A stretch of 15,307 nt of DNA, from positions 1-15,307 of the forward strand of contig CANRCH010000027.1 in NCBI GenBank assembly GCA_947629065.1. The letters run 5' to 3'. Positions 1 through 6,939 of the stretch are shown here, piece after piece. Below the pieces are notes generated by a model. That model was not told where the DNA came from. It searched no databases and saw nothing but the letters and a program-made list of their open reading frames with translations. Every line of letters begins with the position of its first letter. The stretch's first letter is position 1. This DNA is from an uncultured Aliarcobacter sp. (GTDB lineage: Bacteria > Campylobacterota > Campylobacteria > Campylobacterales > Arcobacteraceae). The position numbers and the translations under genes were made by a program.

Positions 1-770
1 AAAAGCGGTAAAAGTATTTTATTTATTTTTTCAAGTGGAAGTTTTTCCAAATTTCCATCAAACTCTCTTAATTTAGAGCCATATTTTGAAAGAACTATAG
101 CTAAAGATTTTTCAATATTTCTATATATTTCTTTACTAACCATACCATCAACAATAGCAGCTAAATAACAAGTAGTTCCACTTTCAATTATAATCTTACT
201 TCCACCATAATCAATAGTGTTTAACTCTTTATTTTCATCTCCTTGCTCAATCCAATCATTAACAAAACTTCTAATAGCTGTAAGCATCGATGCAACCATC
301 TCTGGTTCTGCTATTTTACTATTTTTGTTTTCCAAAGTTGTTATAACTACGCCACTATCTTTGTCTATTAAAAAAAGCGTCTTGATATAAGATATTTTAC
401 TCTCTTGTATTAAAAGCTCAGTTTCACTAATACCTTTTGCTTTTGCTCTGATTTTTCTACTAATTGATTTAAAACTGAGTCTATTTTTAATTCTTATATT
501 TATTGAGTTTATTAAATCTTCAAAAGTTCTTGATACATATTTTGTAAGCATATTTCCAATAATGGGATATAAACTATCAACAATATCATCTTTTGAAGAC
601 TTAACACTCTTTTTTATAGCAATATTTAAAGCAGGAGTTAGCCTTTCTTCAAAAAGCTCATCATTTTTTATTTGATTATCAAGTTCTTCTAATCGAACTT
701 TTAACTCTTCTAAACTTTTTATTTCATCTTTTAATAAAAGTTCTTTTAACTTCTGATAATCATTGTTCAT
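1..770 (-). CDS. Putative OmpA-family protein, N-terminal part (partial)
   Basis: This gene is open at the left edge. The 256 visible codons start at the ATG at 770-768 and have no stop. Residues 1-115 are helical and charged, with no signal peptide at the start. Residues from about 117 to 257 form an alpha/beta domain with the elements 'LFLIDKDSGVVI', 'EPEMVASMLTAIRSFVNDW', 'DYGGSKIIIESG' and 'LREFDG'. From memory, this pattern (a sensor-like, roadblock-resembling domain) precedes a membrane segment and a C-terminal OmpA/MotB domain in proteins of cyanobacteria and other bacteria. The OmpA part would lie outside the window, so this name is an inference. The gene overlaps the end of the coiled-coil gene by 11 bases, which suggests translational coupling. 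The ribosome binding site inside that gene is weak. The function is unknown; a peptidoglycan-linked or envelope-organising role is possible. Confidence 0.55.
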   Translation of the reverse strand, partial: MNNDYQKLKELLLKDEIKSLEELKVRLEELDNQIKNDELFEERLTPALNIAIKKSVKSSKDDIVDSLYPIIGNMLTKYVSRTFEDLINSINIRIKNRLSFKSISRKIRAKAKGISETELLIQESKISYIKTLFLIDKDSGVVITTLENKNSKIAEPEMVASMLTAIRSFVNDWIEQGDENKELNTIDYGGSKIIIESGTTCYLAAIVDGMVSKEIYRNIEKSLAIVLSKYGSKLREFDGNLEKLPLEKINKILLPL

Positions 771-1341
771 TTTGCTCTATAACTTCTTCACTTAAGTTAA
801 GCTCTTTTTGAATAGATGTTCCTTTCATTTTTATTGCAGCTTCAATTAATATTTCAGCAGCCCAATCTCTTGAAAGTTTATCTTCATTCATAGCATTAAA
901 TCTATTTTCAATAAAATCAAAAAGCTCTAATTTTAAGAAATTAAGCTCTTCCGTCATTGAATTTTTGTTGATATTTTGCTCTTCAGTTAATTGATCAATT
1001 TTAATACTAAACTCTTCATTAAGTTGATCTATATTTAATTGAACTCTTTTTTCCTGTTTTAGATTATTATCTTTTAAATCTGATAATTCATCATTATGAG
1101 TTGTTGCTAGATTTTTAATCTTTTTAGAGATAAATTCAACTTCGTTTTCAAGCTTATTATTAAACTCTTTTTGATTATTTTCCATTTTTGATTTTAAATC
1201 ATCAAAAGACCTTTTTATATCGCTTTCAAGTTTTTCAAATCTTTTATTTAATTCTCTTGATTGAGAACCAAATAAAATTTCTCTAATTTGATCTACATTT
1301 CCTGTTTCATTTATCTCTTGTGAACTATTTCTATCTTGCAT
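760..1341 (-). CDS. Coiled-coil protein of unknown function (193 aa)
   Basis: A soluble, highly charged protein with no signal peptide or membrane segment. Residues 16-27 carry a short conserved-looking segment, 'VDQIREILFGSQ'. Residues from about 30 to 150 form a long predicted coiled coil rich in Lys, Glu, Asn and Leu. The end (residues 156-175, around 'LSRDWAAEILIEAAIKMKG') looks like a short helical cap. I recall similar small proteins, with an IR-D/E-LLFG motif and a C-terminal Ala/Leu helix, beside OmpA-family genes in other phyla, but I know no assigned function. The start ATG at 1339-1341 is well supported by an AAGGAG ribosome binding site at 1347-1352. The gene lies 24 bases downstream of yebC and overlaps the next gene, so the three are probably co-transcribed. 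It is likely a cytoplasmic partner of the downstream OmpA-like protein. Confidence 0.75.
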   Translation of the reverse strand: MQDRNSSQEINETGNVDQIREILFGSQSRELNKRFEKLESDIKRSFDDLKSKMENNQKEFNNKLENEVEFISKKIKNLATTHNDELSDLKDNNLKQEKRVQLNIDQLNEEFSIKIDQLTEEQNINKNSMTEELNFLKLELFDFIENRFNAMNEDKLSRDWAAEILIEAAIKMKGTSIQKELNLSEEVIEQNEQ

Positions 1342-1365
1342 AACTTCTCCTTTGCATCTAAAATT

Positions 1366-2076
1366 TTATGCTATATTTGTATAAACAGCCTGAACATCAT
1401 CATCTTCTTCAATTTTTTCTATTAGCTTTTCTATATCTTCTTGTTGTTCTTCACTAAATTCTTGTGGATTATTTGGAATTCTTTTTAATTCTGCTTTTGT
1501 AAGTTCAATTTTTAGCTCTTCAAATTTATTGTTTAAATTTCCAAAATCTGTATAATCAGCATATACAAGAACTATTCCATCTTCTTCTTCCATCTCTTCA
1601 AGACCTGCATCAATCAACTCTAATTCAAGCTCTTCAAGCTCCCAATTTTCTGGTTTATTAAATTCAAAAATAGCTTTTCTATCAAAGAAAAATTCTAAAG
1701 ATCCAGTTGGAACAACTTGCCCACCTGATTTATTAAAGTACATTTTAATATTTGCAACTGTTCTTGTATTATTATCTGTTGCAGTTTCAACAAACACTAA
1801 AACCCCATGAGGTCCTTTTCCTTCAAAGTTTACTTCACTAAAATTTGCAGCATCTTTTCCACTTGCTCTTTTTATTGCCGCATCAATATTTGCTTTTGGC
1901 ATATTTTCAGCTTTTGCATTTAAAATTGCAGTTCTTAGTGCTGAATTCATTTCAGGATCTGGTAAACCACTTTTTGCTGCAACTTCAATAGCCCTTGCTA
2001 ATTTTGGGAATATTCTACTCATATTCCCCCATCTTTTCATCTTTGCTGCTTTTCTATATTCAAAAGCTCTACCCAT
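1366..2076 (-). CDS. yebC: YebC/PmpR/TACO1-family protein
   Basis: A complete 236-residue member of the YebC (DUF28) family, close to the usual length. The N-terminus '[16 protein letters not shown]' is the variant found in Bacteroidetes and Campylobacterota rather than the 'MAGHSKW' form. Other family marks are '[20 protein letters not shown]', '[18 protein letters not shown]', 'GKGPHGV' and '[12 protein letters not shown]'. The protein ends in an acidic tail. Family members were long annotated as DNA-binding regulators. More recent work on YebC and mitochondrial TACO1 supports a role on the ribosome, easing translation of proline-rich stretches, so the regulator label should be used with care. 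The ATG at 2074-2076 has a GGAG site 8 bases upstream (2085-2088) and a TATAAT box at 2117-2122. It is probably the first gene of a three-gene unit. Confidence 0.95.
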   Translation of the reverse strand: MGRAFEYRKAAKMKRWGNMSRIFPKLARAIEVAAKSGLPDPEMNSALRTAILNAKAENMPKANIDAAIKRASGKDAANFSEVNFEGKGPHGVLVFVETATDNNTRTVANIKMYFNKSGGQVVPTGSLEFFFDRKAIFEFNKPENWELEELELELIDAGLEEMEEEDGIVLVYADYTDFGNLNNKFEELKIELTKAELKRIPNNPQEFSEEQQEDIEKLIEKIEEDDDVQAVYTNIA

Positions 2077-2116
2077 TTTCTTTACTCCAAAAATATATTT
2101 TTAAAAATTTGGCTTT

Positions 2117-2122
2117 ATTATA
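2117..2122 (-). promoter_or_regulatory. Predicted -10 box for yebC
   Basis: On the minus strand this reads TATAAT, preceded by T-rich sequence ending in TTTTTG, as usual for sigma-70 promoters in Campylobacterota. The inferred transcription start is near 2110, giving a leader of about 34 bases that includes the GGAG ribosome binding site. It lies in the 108-base gap to the divergent peptidase gene. Confidence 0.55.
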
Positions 2123-2172
2123 CAAAAATTAAGGTTATTATTTAATAAACATAATTCTAATTACTTTTTTGC

Positions 2173-2178
2173 TACAAT
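2173..2178 (+). promoter_or_regulatory. Predicted -10 box for M23 peptidase gene (leaderless)
   Basis: TACAAT within TTTTTTGCTACAAT matches the extended -10 form of Campylobacterota, and the promoter in front of the MlaA-like gene shares TTTTGCTANAATTTT. Only 6 bases separate the box from the ATG at 2185. Transcription would therefore start at or within a base or two of the start codon. Confidence 0.55.
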
Positions 2179-2184
2179 TTTTTT

Positions 2185-3036
2185 ATGAAAAAGTCAATTT
2201 TAATTATATTGTTATTTTTTACTAATTTTGCATTTTCTTTTGAAATATCAAGCAAAGTTATTAAAAATGCAGGAACTGTTTTAATAGAGGTAAATAAGCC
2301 AAATATTAGTGATGTAAAGCTTACATTTGATAAGCAAAATATAGATTTTTTTAAAAATCCATTTAAAGAAAACTACTATTATGCCCTACTTCCTATCTCA
2401 TATTATCAAAAAGCAAATGAGTATAATATAGTATTTTCATATCTTGAAAATGGTAAAAAAATTTTTAAATCAGAGCAACTTAAAGTTATTAAAGGAGATT
2501 ATAAAAGCGAAACTTTAAGTGTAGAACCTGGAAAAATAAAACTATCTAAAGAGAATGAAGAAAGAGCAAAAAAAGAGGCTGCAATTGCTACAAAAATCTA
2601 TAGAAGTAAAAGTGATAAAATTTTATGGAGTGAAGATTTTATAATGCCTTTAGATTCACATATTACAAGCCCATTTGGTACAAGCAGAGTTTATAATGGT
2701 GATTTAAAATCTTATCATGGTGGAACAGATTTTAGAGCTATGGAAAATACACCTATAAAAGCTACAAATAGTGGTATTGTAAAAATTTCTAAAAATCGTT
2801 TTTATGCAGGTGGAACAATAGTAATTGACCATGGGCACGGTGTATATTCTTGTTATTTTCATTTAAATAAAATGAATTTTAAAGAGGGGGATTTTGTAAA
2901 AAGAGGTGAAATTATTGGACTTAGTGGAAGCACAGGAAGAGTAACAGGTCCACATTTACACTTTACAATTAGAATAAACTCTTTACAAGTAGATCCACTT
3001 CAAGCTATAGAGGTTTTAAACTCTTTAAAATTTTAG
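2185..3036 (+). CDS. Secreted M23-family metallopeptidase
   Basis: A 283-residue peptidoglycan endopeptidase of the LytM type. Residues 1-18 are a Sec signal peptide (MKKS, a hydrophobic core, then FAFS), which fixes the start. Residues from about 20 to 110 look like a beta-rich accessory domain, followed by a charged linker. The M23 domain spans from about 150 to 283. The zinc ligands are H178 and D182 ('YHGGTD') and H259 ('GPHLHF'). The general-base histidines are H226 ('YFHLNKM') and H257. All are present, so it should be active, cutting cross-links in periplasmic peptidoglycan. M23 enzymes (Csd1-3, Pgp3) shape cells in Helicobacter and Campylobacter. This protein is shorter than Csd3 and I do not assign it to one of them. 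No Shine-Dalgarno sequence precedes the ATG (only T), which fits a leaderless message. It is followed after 59 bases by a separate promoter. Confidence 0.93.
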   Translation: MKKSILIILLFFTNFAFSFEISSKVIKNAGTVLIEVNKPNISDVKLTFDKQNIDFFKNPFKENYYYALLPISYYQKANEYNIVFSYLENGKKIFKSEQLKVIKGDYKSETLSVEPGKIKLSKENEERAKKEAAIATKIYRSKSDKILWSEDFIMPLDSHITSPFGTSRVYNGDLKSYHGGTDFRAMENTPIKATNSGIVKISKNRFYAGGTIVIDHGHGVYSCYFHLNKMNFKEGDFVKRGEIIGLSGSTGRVTGPHLHFTIRINSLQVDPLQAIEVLNSLKF

Positions 3037-3063
3037 TTAAAGCTTATTTGTTAAAAGTTTTGC

Positions 3064-3069
3064 TATAAT
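3064..3069 (+). promoter_or_regulatory. Predicted -10 box for the MlaA-MlaC-RND-LOG operon
   Basis: A perfect TATAAT within TTTTGCTATAATTTTGC. The inferred transcription start is near 3076, about 20 bases before the TTG start codon. The leader contains an AAGGAA ribosome binding site at 3085-3090. It is the only clear promoter seen before 7503, so it probably drives all four genes. Confidence 0.6.
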
Positions 3070-3095
3070 TTTGCTTTATTTAAAAAGGAAAAATA

Positions 3096-3830
3096 TTGAA
3101 AAAAGTTCTTTTAATATCGATTTTATCACTGTTTCTATACGCAAACGAAACAGATTTTACAGATAGTTTTGAAGAAGAGTTTGCAGTATCAAATCAAGAA
3201 GTTTTTGATCCACTAAGTGGTTATAATAGAGTTATGACCTCTTTTAATGATGGCTTTTACACTTATGTTTTAAGTCCCGTTTCAAAAAGCTATGCTTTTG
3301 CAGTTCCTGAAGTTGCTAGAACTGGAATTGATAATTTCTTTACAAATTTAATGTTTCCTGTTAGATTTGTAAATAATCTTCTACAATTTAAGTTTGAAAA
3401 TGCAAGTAAAGAGCTTGGAAGATTTGTTGTAAATACAATTTGGGGACTTGGTGGATTTATGGACCAAGCTACAAATACTTTAGGTATGGAGATTTATCAT
3501 GAAGATTTTGGACAAACTCTTGGATACTGGGGAGTTGGTGAAGGTTTTCATGTGGTTTTACCAATTTTAGGACCTTCAAATCTAAGAGATATTGTTGGTT
3601 TGGGAGCTGGTTTAGCACTAGCACCTACAAGCCAATTAGGTCATAATACAATCCCATATAAAATACCTCAAAATGATTTACAAGAACTTGGAATTGACAC
3701 TTTATATAAAACAAATGAGTACTCATTTCATCCTGATTTATATAATAGTATAAAGAAAGATGCACTTGATTTATATCCATATTTAAGAGATATTTATACA
3801 CAAAAAAGAAATAAAGAGATAGCGGAGTAG
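3096..3830 (+). CDS. mlaA: MlaA/VacJ-family outer-membrane lipid-asymmetry protein
   Basis: A 244-residue MlaA-type protein. The family removes phospholipids from the outer leaflet of the outer membrane and passes them to MlaC. The signature is clear: 'FDPLSGYNRVMTSFND' (from residue 37), 'VPEVARTGIDNFFTNL', 'PVRFVNNLLQFKF', 'ELGRFVVNTIWGLGGFMDQA' and 'EDFGQTLGYWG', then 'LPILGPSNLRD'. Residues 1-16 form a signal peptide, but no lipobox cysteine follows. The mature protein is therefore not lipidated like E. coli MlaA; as far as I recall, the Campylobacter homologue Cj1371 is annotated as periplasmic. The mature N-terminus holds an acidic motif, DFTDSFEEEFAVS (20-32), that recurs in the RND exporter downstream. 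The start codon is TTG at 3096, supported by an AAGGAA site 5 bases upstream. It is separated from mlaC by three bases. Confidence 0.92.
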   Translation: MKKVLLISILSLFLYANETDFTDSFEEEFAVSNQEVFDPLSGYNRVMTSFNDGFYTYVLSPVSKSYAFAVPEVARTGIDNFFTNLMFPVRFVNNLLQFKFENASKELGRFVVNTIWGLGGFMDQATNTLGMEIYHEDFGQTLGYWGVGEGFHVVLPILGPSNLRDIVGLGAGLALAPTSQLGHNTIPYKIPQNDLQELGIDTLYKTNEYSFHPDLYNSIKKDALDLYPYLRDIYTQKRNKEIAE

Positions 3831-3833
3831 AAT

Positions 3834-4415
3834 ATGAAAAATTTAATTTTAAAAACAATTTTGGTTTTTTTGGTCACTTTTTCTAATGCTTATGCAATAA
3901 AAAAAGATGAAATTATTGATGAGATGACAAAAAAAATAGATAGTGTTTTAGTTGTTTTAGAAAACAAAACAACATCTGTTGAAGATAAAGCAAAACAGAT
4001 TATTCCAATTGTAAATGATGCTTTTGATTTTGATCTTATGGCAAAAATCGCACTTGGAAAAGACGCATGGGCTTCTATAAATGAAGAGCAAAAAAAAGAG
4101 TTTTCAAATGTTTTTGAAGATAAACTAAAAAAATCTTATTCAGAAAAACTTACTTTATATAACAATCAAAAAGTTAAAATCATTTCACTAGAACCTTATA
4201 ACAACACAAGACTTCAACTAAAAACAGAACTTGTTGGAAAAGAGGGAAATTATGAGATTAACTATAATTTCTATGAAAAAAATGGTGAATGGTATATTTA
4301 TGATATTGATTTAGTTGGTGTTAGTATTATTCAGACATATAGACAACAGTTTGCAGCTGTTTTAAAAGATAAATCTTTTGATGAGATGTTTGAACAGTTT
4401 AAAAATCAAGAATAA
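3834..4415 (+). CDS. mlaC: MlaC-family periplasmic phospholipid carrier
   Basis: A 193-residue MlaC (Ttg2D) protein of typical length. Residues 1-21 are a Sec signal peptide ending in 'NAYA'. The mature part has 'FDFDLMAKIALGKDAWASI' (around 62-80) and 'EFSNVFEDKLKKSYSEKL'. It also has the hallmark 'WYIYDIDLVGVSIIQTYRQQF' region near the C-terminus, which in MlaC forms part of the lipid-holding fold. The role known for the family is to shuttle a phospholipid between MlaA and an inner-membrane transporter. It starts at ATG 3834, three bases after the mlaA stop, and its GGAG site (3824-3827) lies inside the end of mlaA, so translation is probably coupled. No mlaD, mlaE or mlaF is next to it. 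The neighbour is an RND exporter instead. Confidence 0.93.
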   Translation: MKNLILKTILVFLVTFSNAYAIKKDEIIDEMTKKIDSVLVVLENKTTSVEDKAKQIIPIVNDAFDFDLMAKIALGKDAWASINEEQKKEFSNVFEDKLKKSYSEKLTLYNNQKVKIISLEPYNNTRLQLKTELVGKEGNYEINYNFYEKNGEWYIYDIDLVGVSIIQTYRQQFAAVLKDKSFDEMFEQFKNQE

Positions 4416-4429
4416 TTAAGAATAAAAAT

Positions 4430-6937
4430 ATGTATAAAAAATTCTACGATACCTTAATTTTAAGGTATCCTTTTTTGTTTTTGCTTTTGGCTTTGAGTTT
4501 AGTTGGATTTTTAGGCTACAACTCAAGCAAAATGCAAATAGATGCAAGTGCTGAAACCCTACTTTTAGAAGATGATAAAGATTTAAAATATTTTAGAGAA
4601 GTTTTTGAAAAATATGAAACCTCTAATTTTTTAATAGTTACATTTTCTCCAAAACAAGATCTACTTAGCAAAGAGTCTTTAGATACTATAAAAAATATTA
4701 GCAATGATTTTTTAAAAGTTGAAAATATAAAATCTATTCATTCTATTCTTACAGTTCCACTTTTACAATCTCCAATTAGACCAATTACCGATTTAGTTGC
4801 TGGAGTTGATAGTTTAAGCACAAAAGAGTTTGATAAAAGCTTAGTAAAAGATGAGTTTTTAAACTCTCCTATATATAAAAATGCACTTGTAAGTGCTGAT
4901 TTTAAAACAACTGCCCTAATTTTAAATATCAAAAGTGATGATAAATATTCTGAGTTTATTAAAAAAAGAGATGATTTATTAAACAAGAAAAAAGAGAGTG
5001 GTTTATCTAATATTGAAGAAAAAGAGCTAGATGAGATTAGAGCTAATTTCAAAGAGTATAGAGATGATTTAAGAGTAAAAGAGTCTCAACATATTGAAGA
5101 GATTAGATCTATTATAAAAAACTATGAAAATGATGCAAGAATATTTCTTGGTGGAGTTAGTATGATTGCAAATGATGCTGTTTCATTTGTAAAAAACGAC
5201 CTTCTTATTTATGGTTTAAGTCTAATTGCCATTTTTATTTTCATTCTTTACTATATTTTTAGAAACCCTAGATGGGTATTTATTCCACTTTTTATCTGCT
5301 TTGTTTCAATTATAAGTACAGCTGGAATTTTAGGACTGTTTTCTTGGGAAGTTACAGTTATTTCATCTAATTTTGTGGCACTTCAACTAATAATTACAAT
5401 GTCTATTGTAATTCACTTTATAGAAAGATATAGAGAACTATTTTTCAAATATAAAAACGCAAGTCAATATAAACTTGTAATTAATACAGTTTTATCAAAA
5501 ATAATTCCATCTATTTTCTCTATTTTGACAACTGTTGTTGGTTTTGCTTCTCTTGTTTTATCAAAAATTGAACCTGTTATAAACTTAGGTTTAATGATGA
5601 GTGTGGGAATTGTAGTTTCACTTATTTTGACTTTTATTTTCTTGCCTATATTTTTAATACTTCTTGGAAAAAAAGATGAGTATAGAAAAACCCAAGAAAA
5701 AGGAAATAGTACAAAAAAAGAAAAGGCTACTGTTATTTCAAAACTTCCAAATATAGTTTTAAACAAAGGTAAGACAATTATTTTTGTTGCAGTTTTCTTT
5801 GCACTATTTTCAATTATTGGGGCTAGTAAAGTTTTTGTAGAGAACTCATTTATAAACTATTTTAAATCAAATACTGAAATATACAAAGGAATGAAAGTAA
5901 TTGATGAAAATCTTGGTGGAACAACACCTTTGGATATTATAATAAATTTCAATTCAAATGGTGCAAAAATTGAAGAAAAAACTAATATTGAAAATGATTT
6001 CTTTGATGATTTTGAAGATGAGTTTGCTGCTTCAAAAAATGATGCACAATATTGGTTTACAAAAGATAAACTAGAACTAATTGAAAAAGTTCACAACTAT
6101 TTAGAAACTATTCCTGAAGTTGGAAAAGTTCAATCATTTGCAACTTTACTAAAAGTTGGAAGAACTTTAAACAATGGAAAAGATTTAGATGCAATAACAC
6201 TTGCGCTTATTTATACTCAACTTCCAGATGATTACAAAAAGCTTATTTTAAGCCCATTTGTAAATATAGAAGAGAATGAAGCTAGAATAAATATGAGAAT
6301 AATTGACTCAAATGATGAGTTAAGAAGAAATGAGTTAATCAAAAAAATAAATAGTGATTTAGATGAGATAATCTCTAGCAAAAGCGTGGATTTCAAGCTT
6401 ACAAATCTTATGATTTTATATAATAATATGCTTCAATCTCTATTTGATTCACAAATAGCAACTGCTGGAACTTCACTTTTGGTTTTGGCAATTATGTTTT
6501 TAATTCTATTTAGAAGAGTAAAAATGGTGTTTGTAGCTATTTTAACAAATATTATTCCTATATCTTTGGTGTTTGGAATTATGGGATGGTTGGCAATTCC
6601 TTTGGATATTATGACTATTACAATTGCTGCAATTGCACTTGGAATTGCTGTTGATGATACGATACATTTTATGTATAGATTTGAGTATGAACTAAAACAA
6701 ACGCAATATGATTACAATAAATCTATTAAAAACACTCTAAATTCTGTTGGTTATCCGCTTGTTTATACAACACTTATTATTGTAATTGGGTTCTCGATTT
6801 TAATGCTTTCAAACCTTGTTCCTACAATATATTTTGGACTTCTAACAGCTATTGTTATGGTTAGTGTTTTAATTGCAAATCTACTACTTCTACCAAAACT
6901 TCTTCTTTTGGTAAAGCCATATAAAAAGGAGTTTTAA
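4430..6937 (+). CDS. RND/MMPL-family inner-membrane exporter
   Basis: An 835-residue transporter with two similar halves. By inspection there are 12 membrane helices: TM1 about 11-30, TM2-6 about 258-411, TM7 about 449-466 and TM8-12 about 677-827. Large periplasmic loops lie at 31-257 and 467-676. This is the layout of the RND 'predicted exporter'/MMPL group (HpnN-like), whose members move hydrophobic or lipid substrates. The second half has the expected acidic pair in TM10 ('AVDDTIHFMYRFEYE', D742/D743). The matching site in TM4 ('MSIVIHFIERYRE') has no acid, so proton coupling would rest on one half. The second loop contains an acidic motif, DFFDDFEDEFAAS (523-535), nearly the same as one in the MlaA-like protein. 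It lies 14 bases after mlaC, with a poor ribosome binding site. From the context it probably handles phospholipid together with MlaC. The Campylobacter counterpart is, from memory, Cj1373. Confidence 0.88.
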   Translation: MYKKFYDTLILRYPFLFLLLALSLVGFLGYNSSKMQIDASAETLLLEDDKDLKYFREVFEKYETSNFLIVTFSPKQDLLSKESLDTIKNISNDFLKVENIKSIHSILTVPLLQSPIRPITDLVAGVDSLSTKEFDKSLVKDEFLNSPIYKNALVSADFKTTALILNIKSDDKYSEFIKKRDDLLNKKKESGLSNIEEKELDEIRANFKEYRDDLRVKESQHIEEIRSIIKNYENDARIFLGGVSMIANDAVSFVKNDLLIYGLSLIAIFIFILYYIFRNPRWVFIPLFICFVSIISTAGILGLFSWEVTVISSNFVALQLIITMSIVIHFIERYRELFFKYKNASQYKLVINTVLSKIIPSIFSILTTVVGFASLVLSKIEPVINLGLMMSVGIVVSLILTFIFLPIFLILLGKKDEYRKTQEKGNSTKKEKATVISKLPNIVLNKGKTIIFVAVFFALFSIIGASKVFVENSFINYFKSNTEIYKGMKVIDENLGGTTPLDIIINFNSNGAKIEEKTNIENDFFDDFEDEFAASKNDAQYWFTKDKLELIEKVHNYLETIPEVGKVQSFATLLKVGRTLNNGKDLDAITLALIYTQLPDDYKKLILSPFVNIEENEARINMRIIDSNDELRRNELIKKINSDLDEIISSKSVDFKLTNLMILYNNMLQSLFDSQIATAGTSLLVLAIMFLILFRRVKMVFVAILTNIIPISLVFGIMGWLAIPLDIMTITIAAIALGIAVDDTIHFMYRFEYELKQTQYDYNKSIKNTLNSVGYPLVYTTLIIVIGFSILMLSNLVPTIYFGLLTAIVMVSVLIANLLLLPKLLLLVKPYKKEF

Positions 6938-6939
6938 TA

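Noticed and set aside
1366..2076. YebC as a transcription regulator of the neighbouring genes
   Set aside because: The family label is old. No palindromic operator is visible in front of the neighbours, and evidence for the family now favours a ribosome role.
3625..3858. Minus-strand reading frame of 77 codons opposite the end of mlaA
   Set aside because: It lies opposite a well-supported gene, has low-complexity Tyr/Phe/Leu-rich composition and shows no family likeness.
4738..5052. Minus-strand reading frame of about 100 codons opposite the RND exporter (similar frames at 4516-4704 and 5464-5766)
   Set aside because: Ser/Leu/Phe-rich mirror frames of an AT-rich gene, without a ribosome binding site or recognisable domain.
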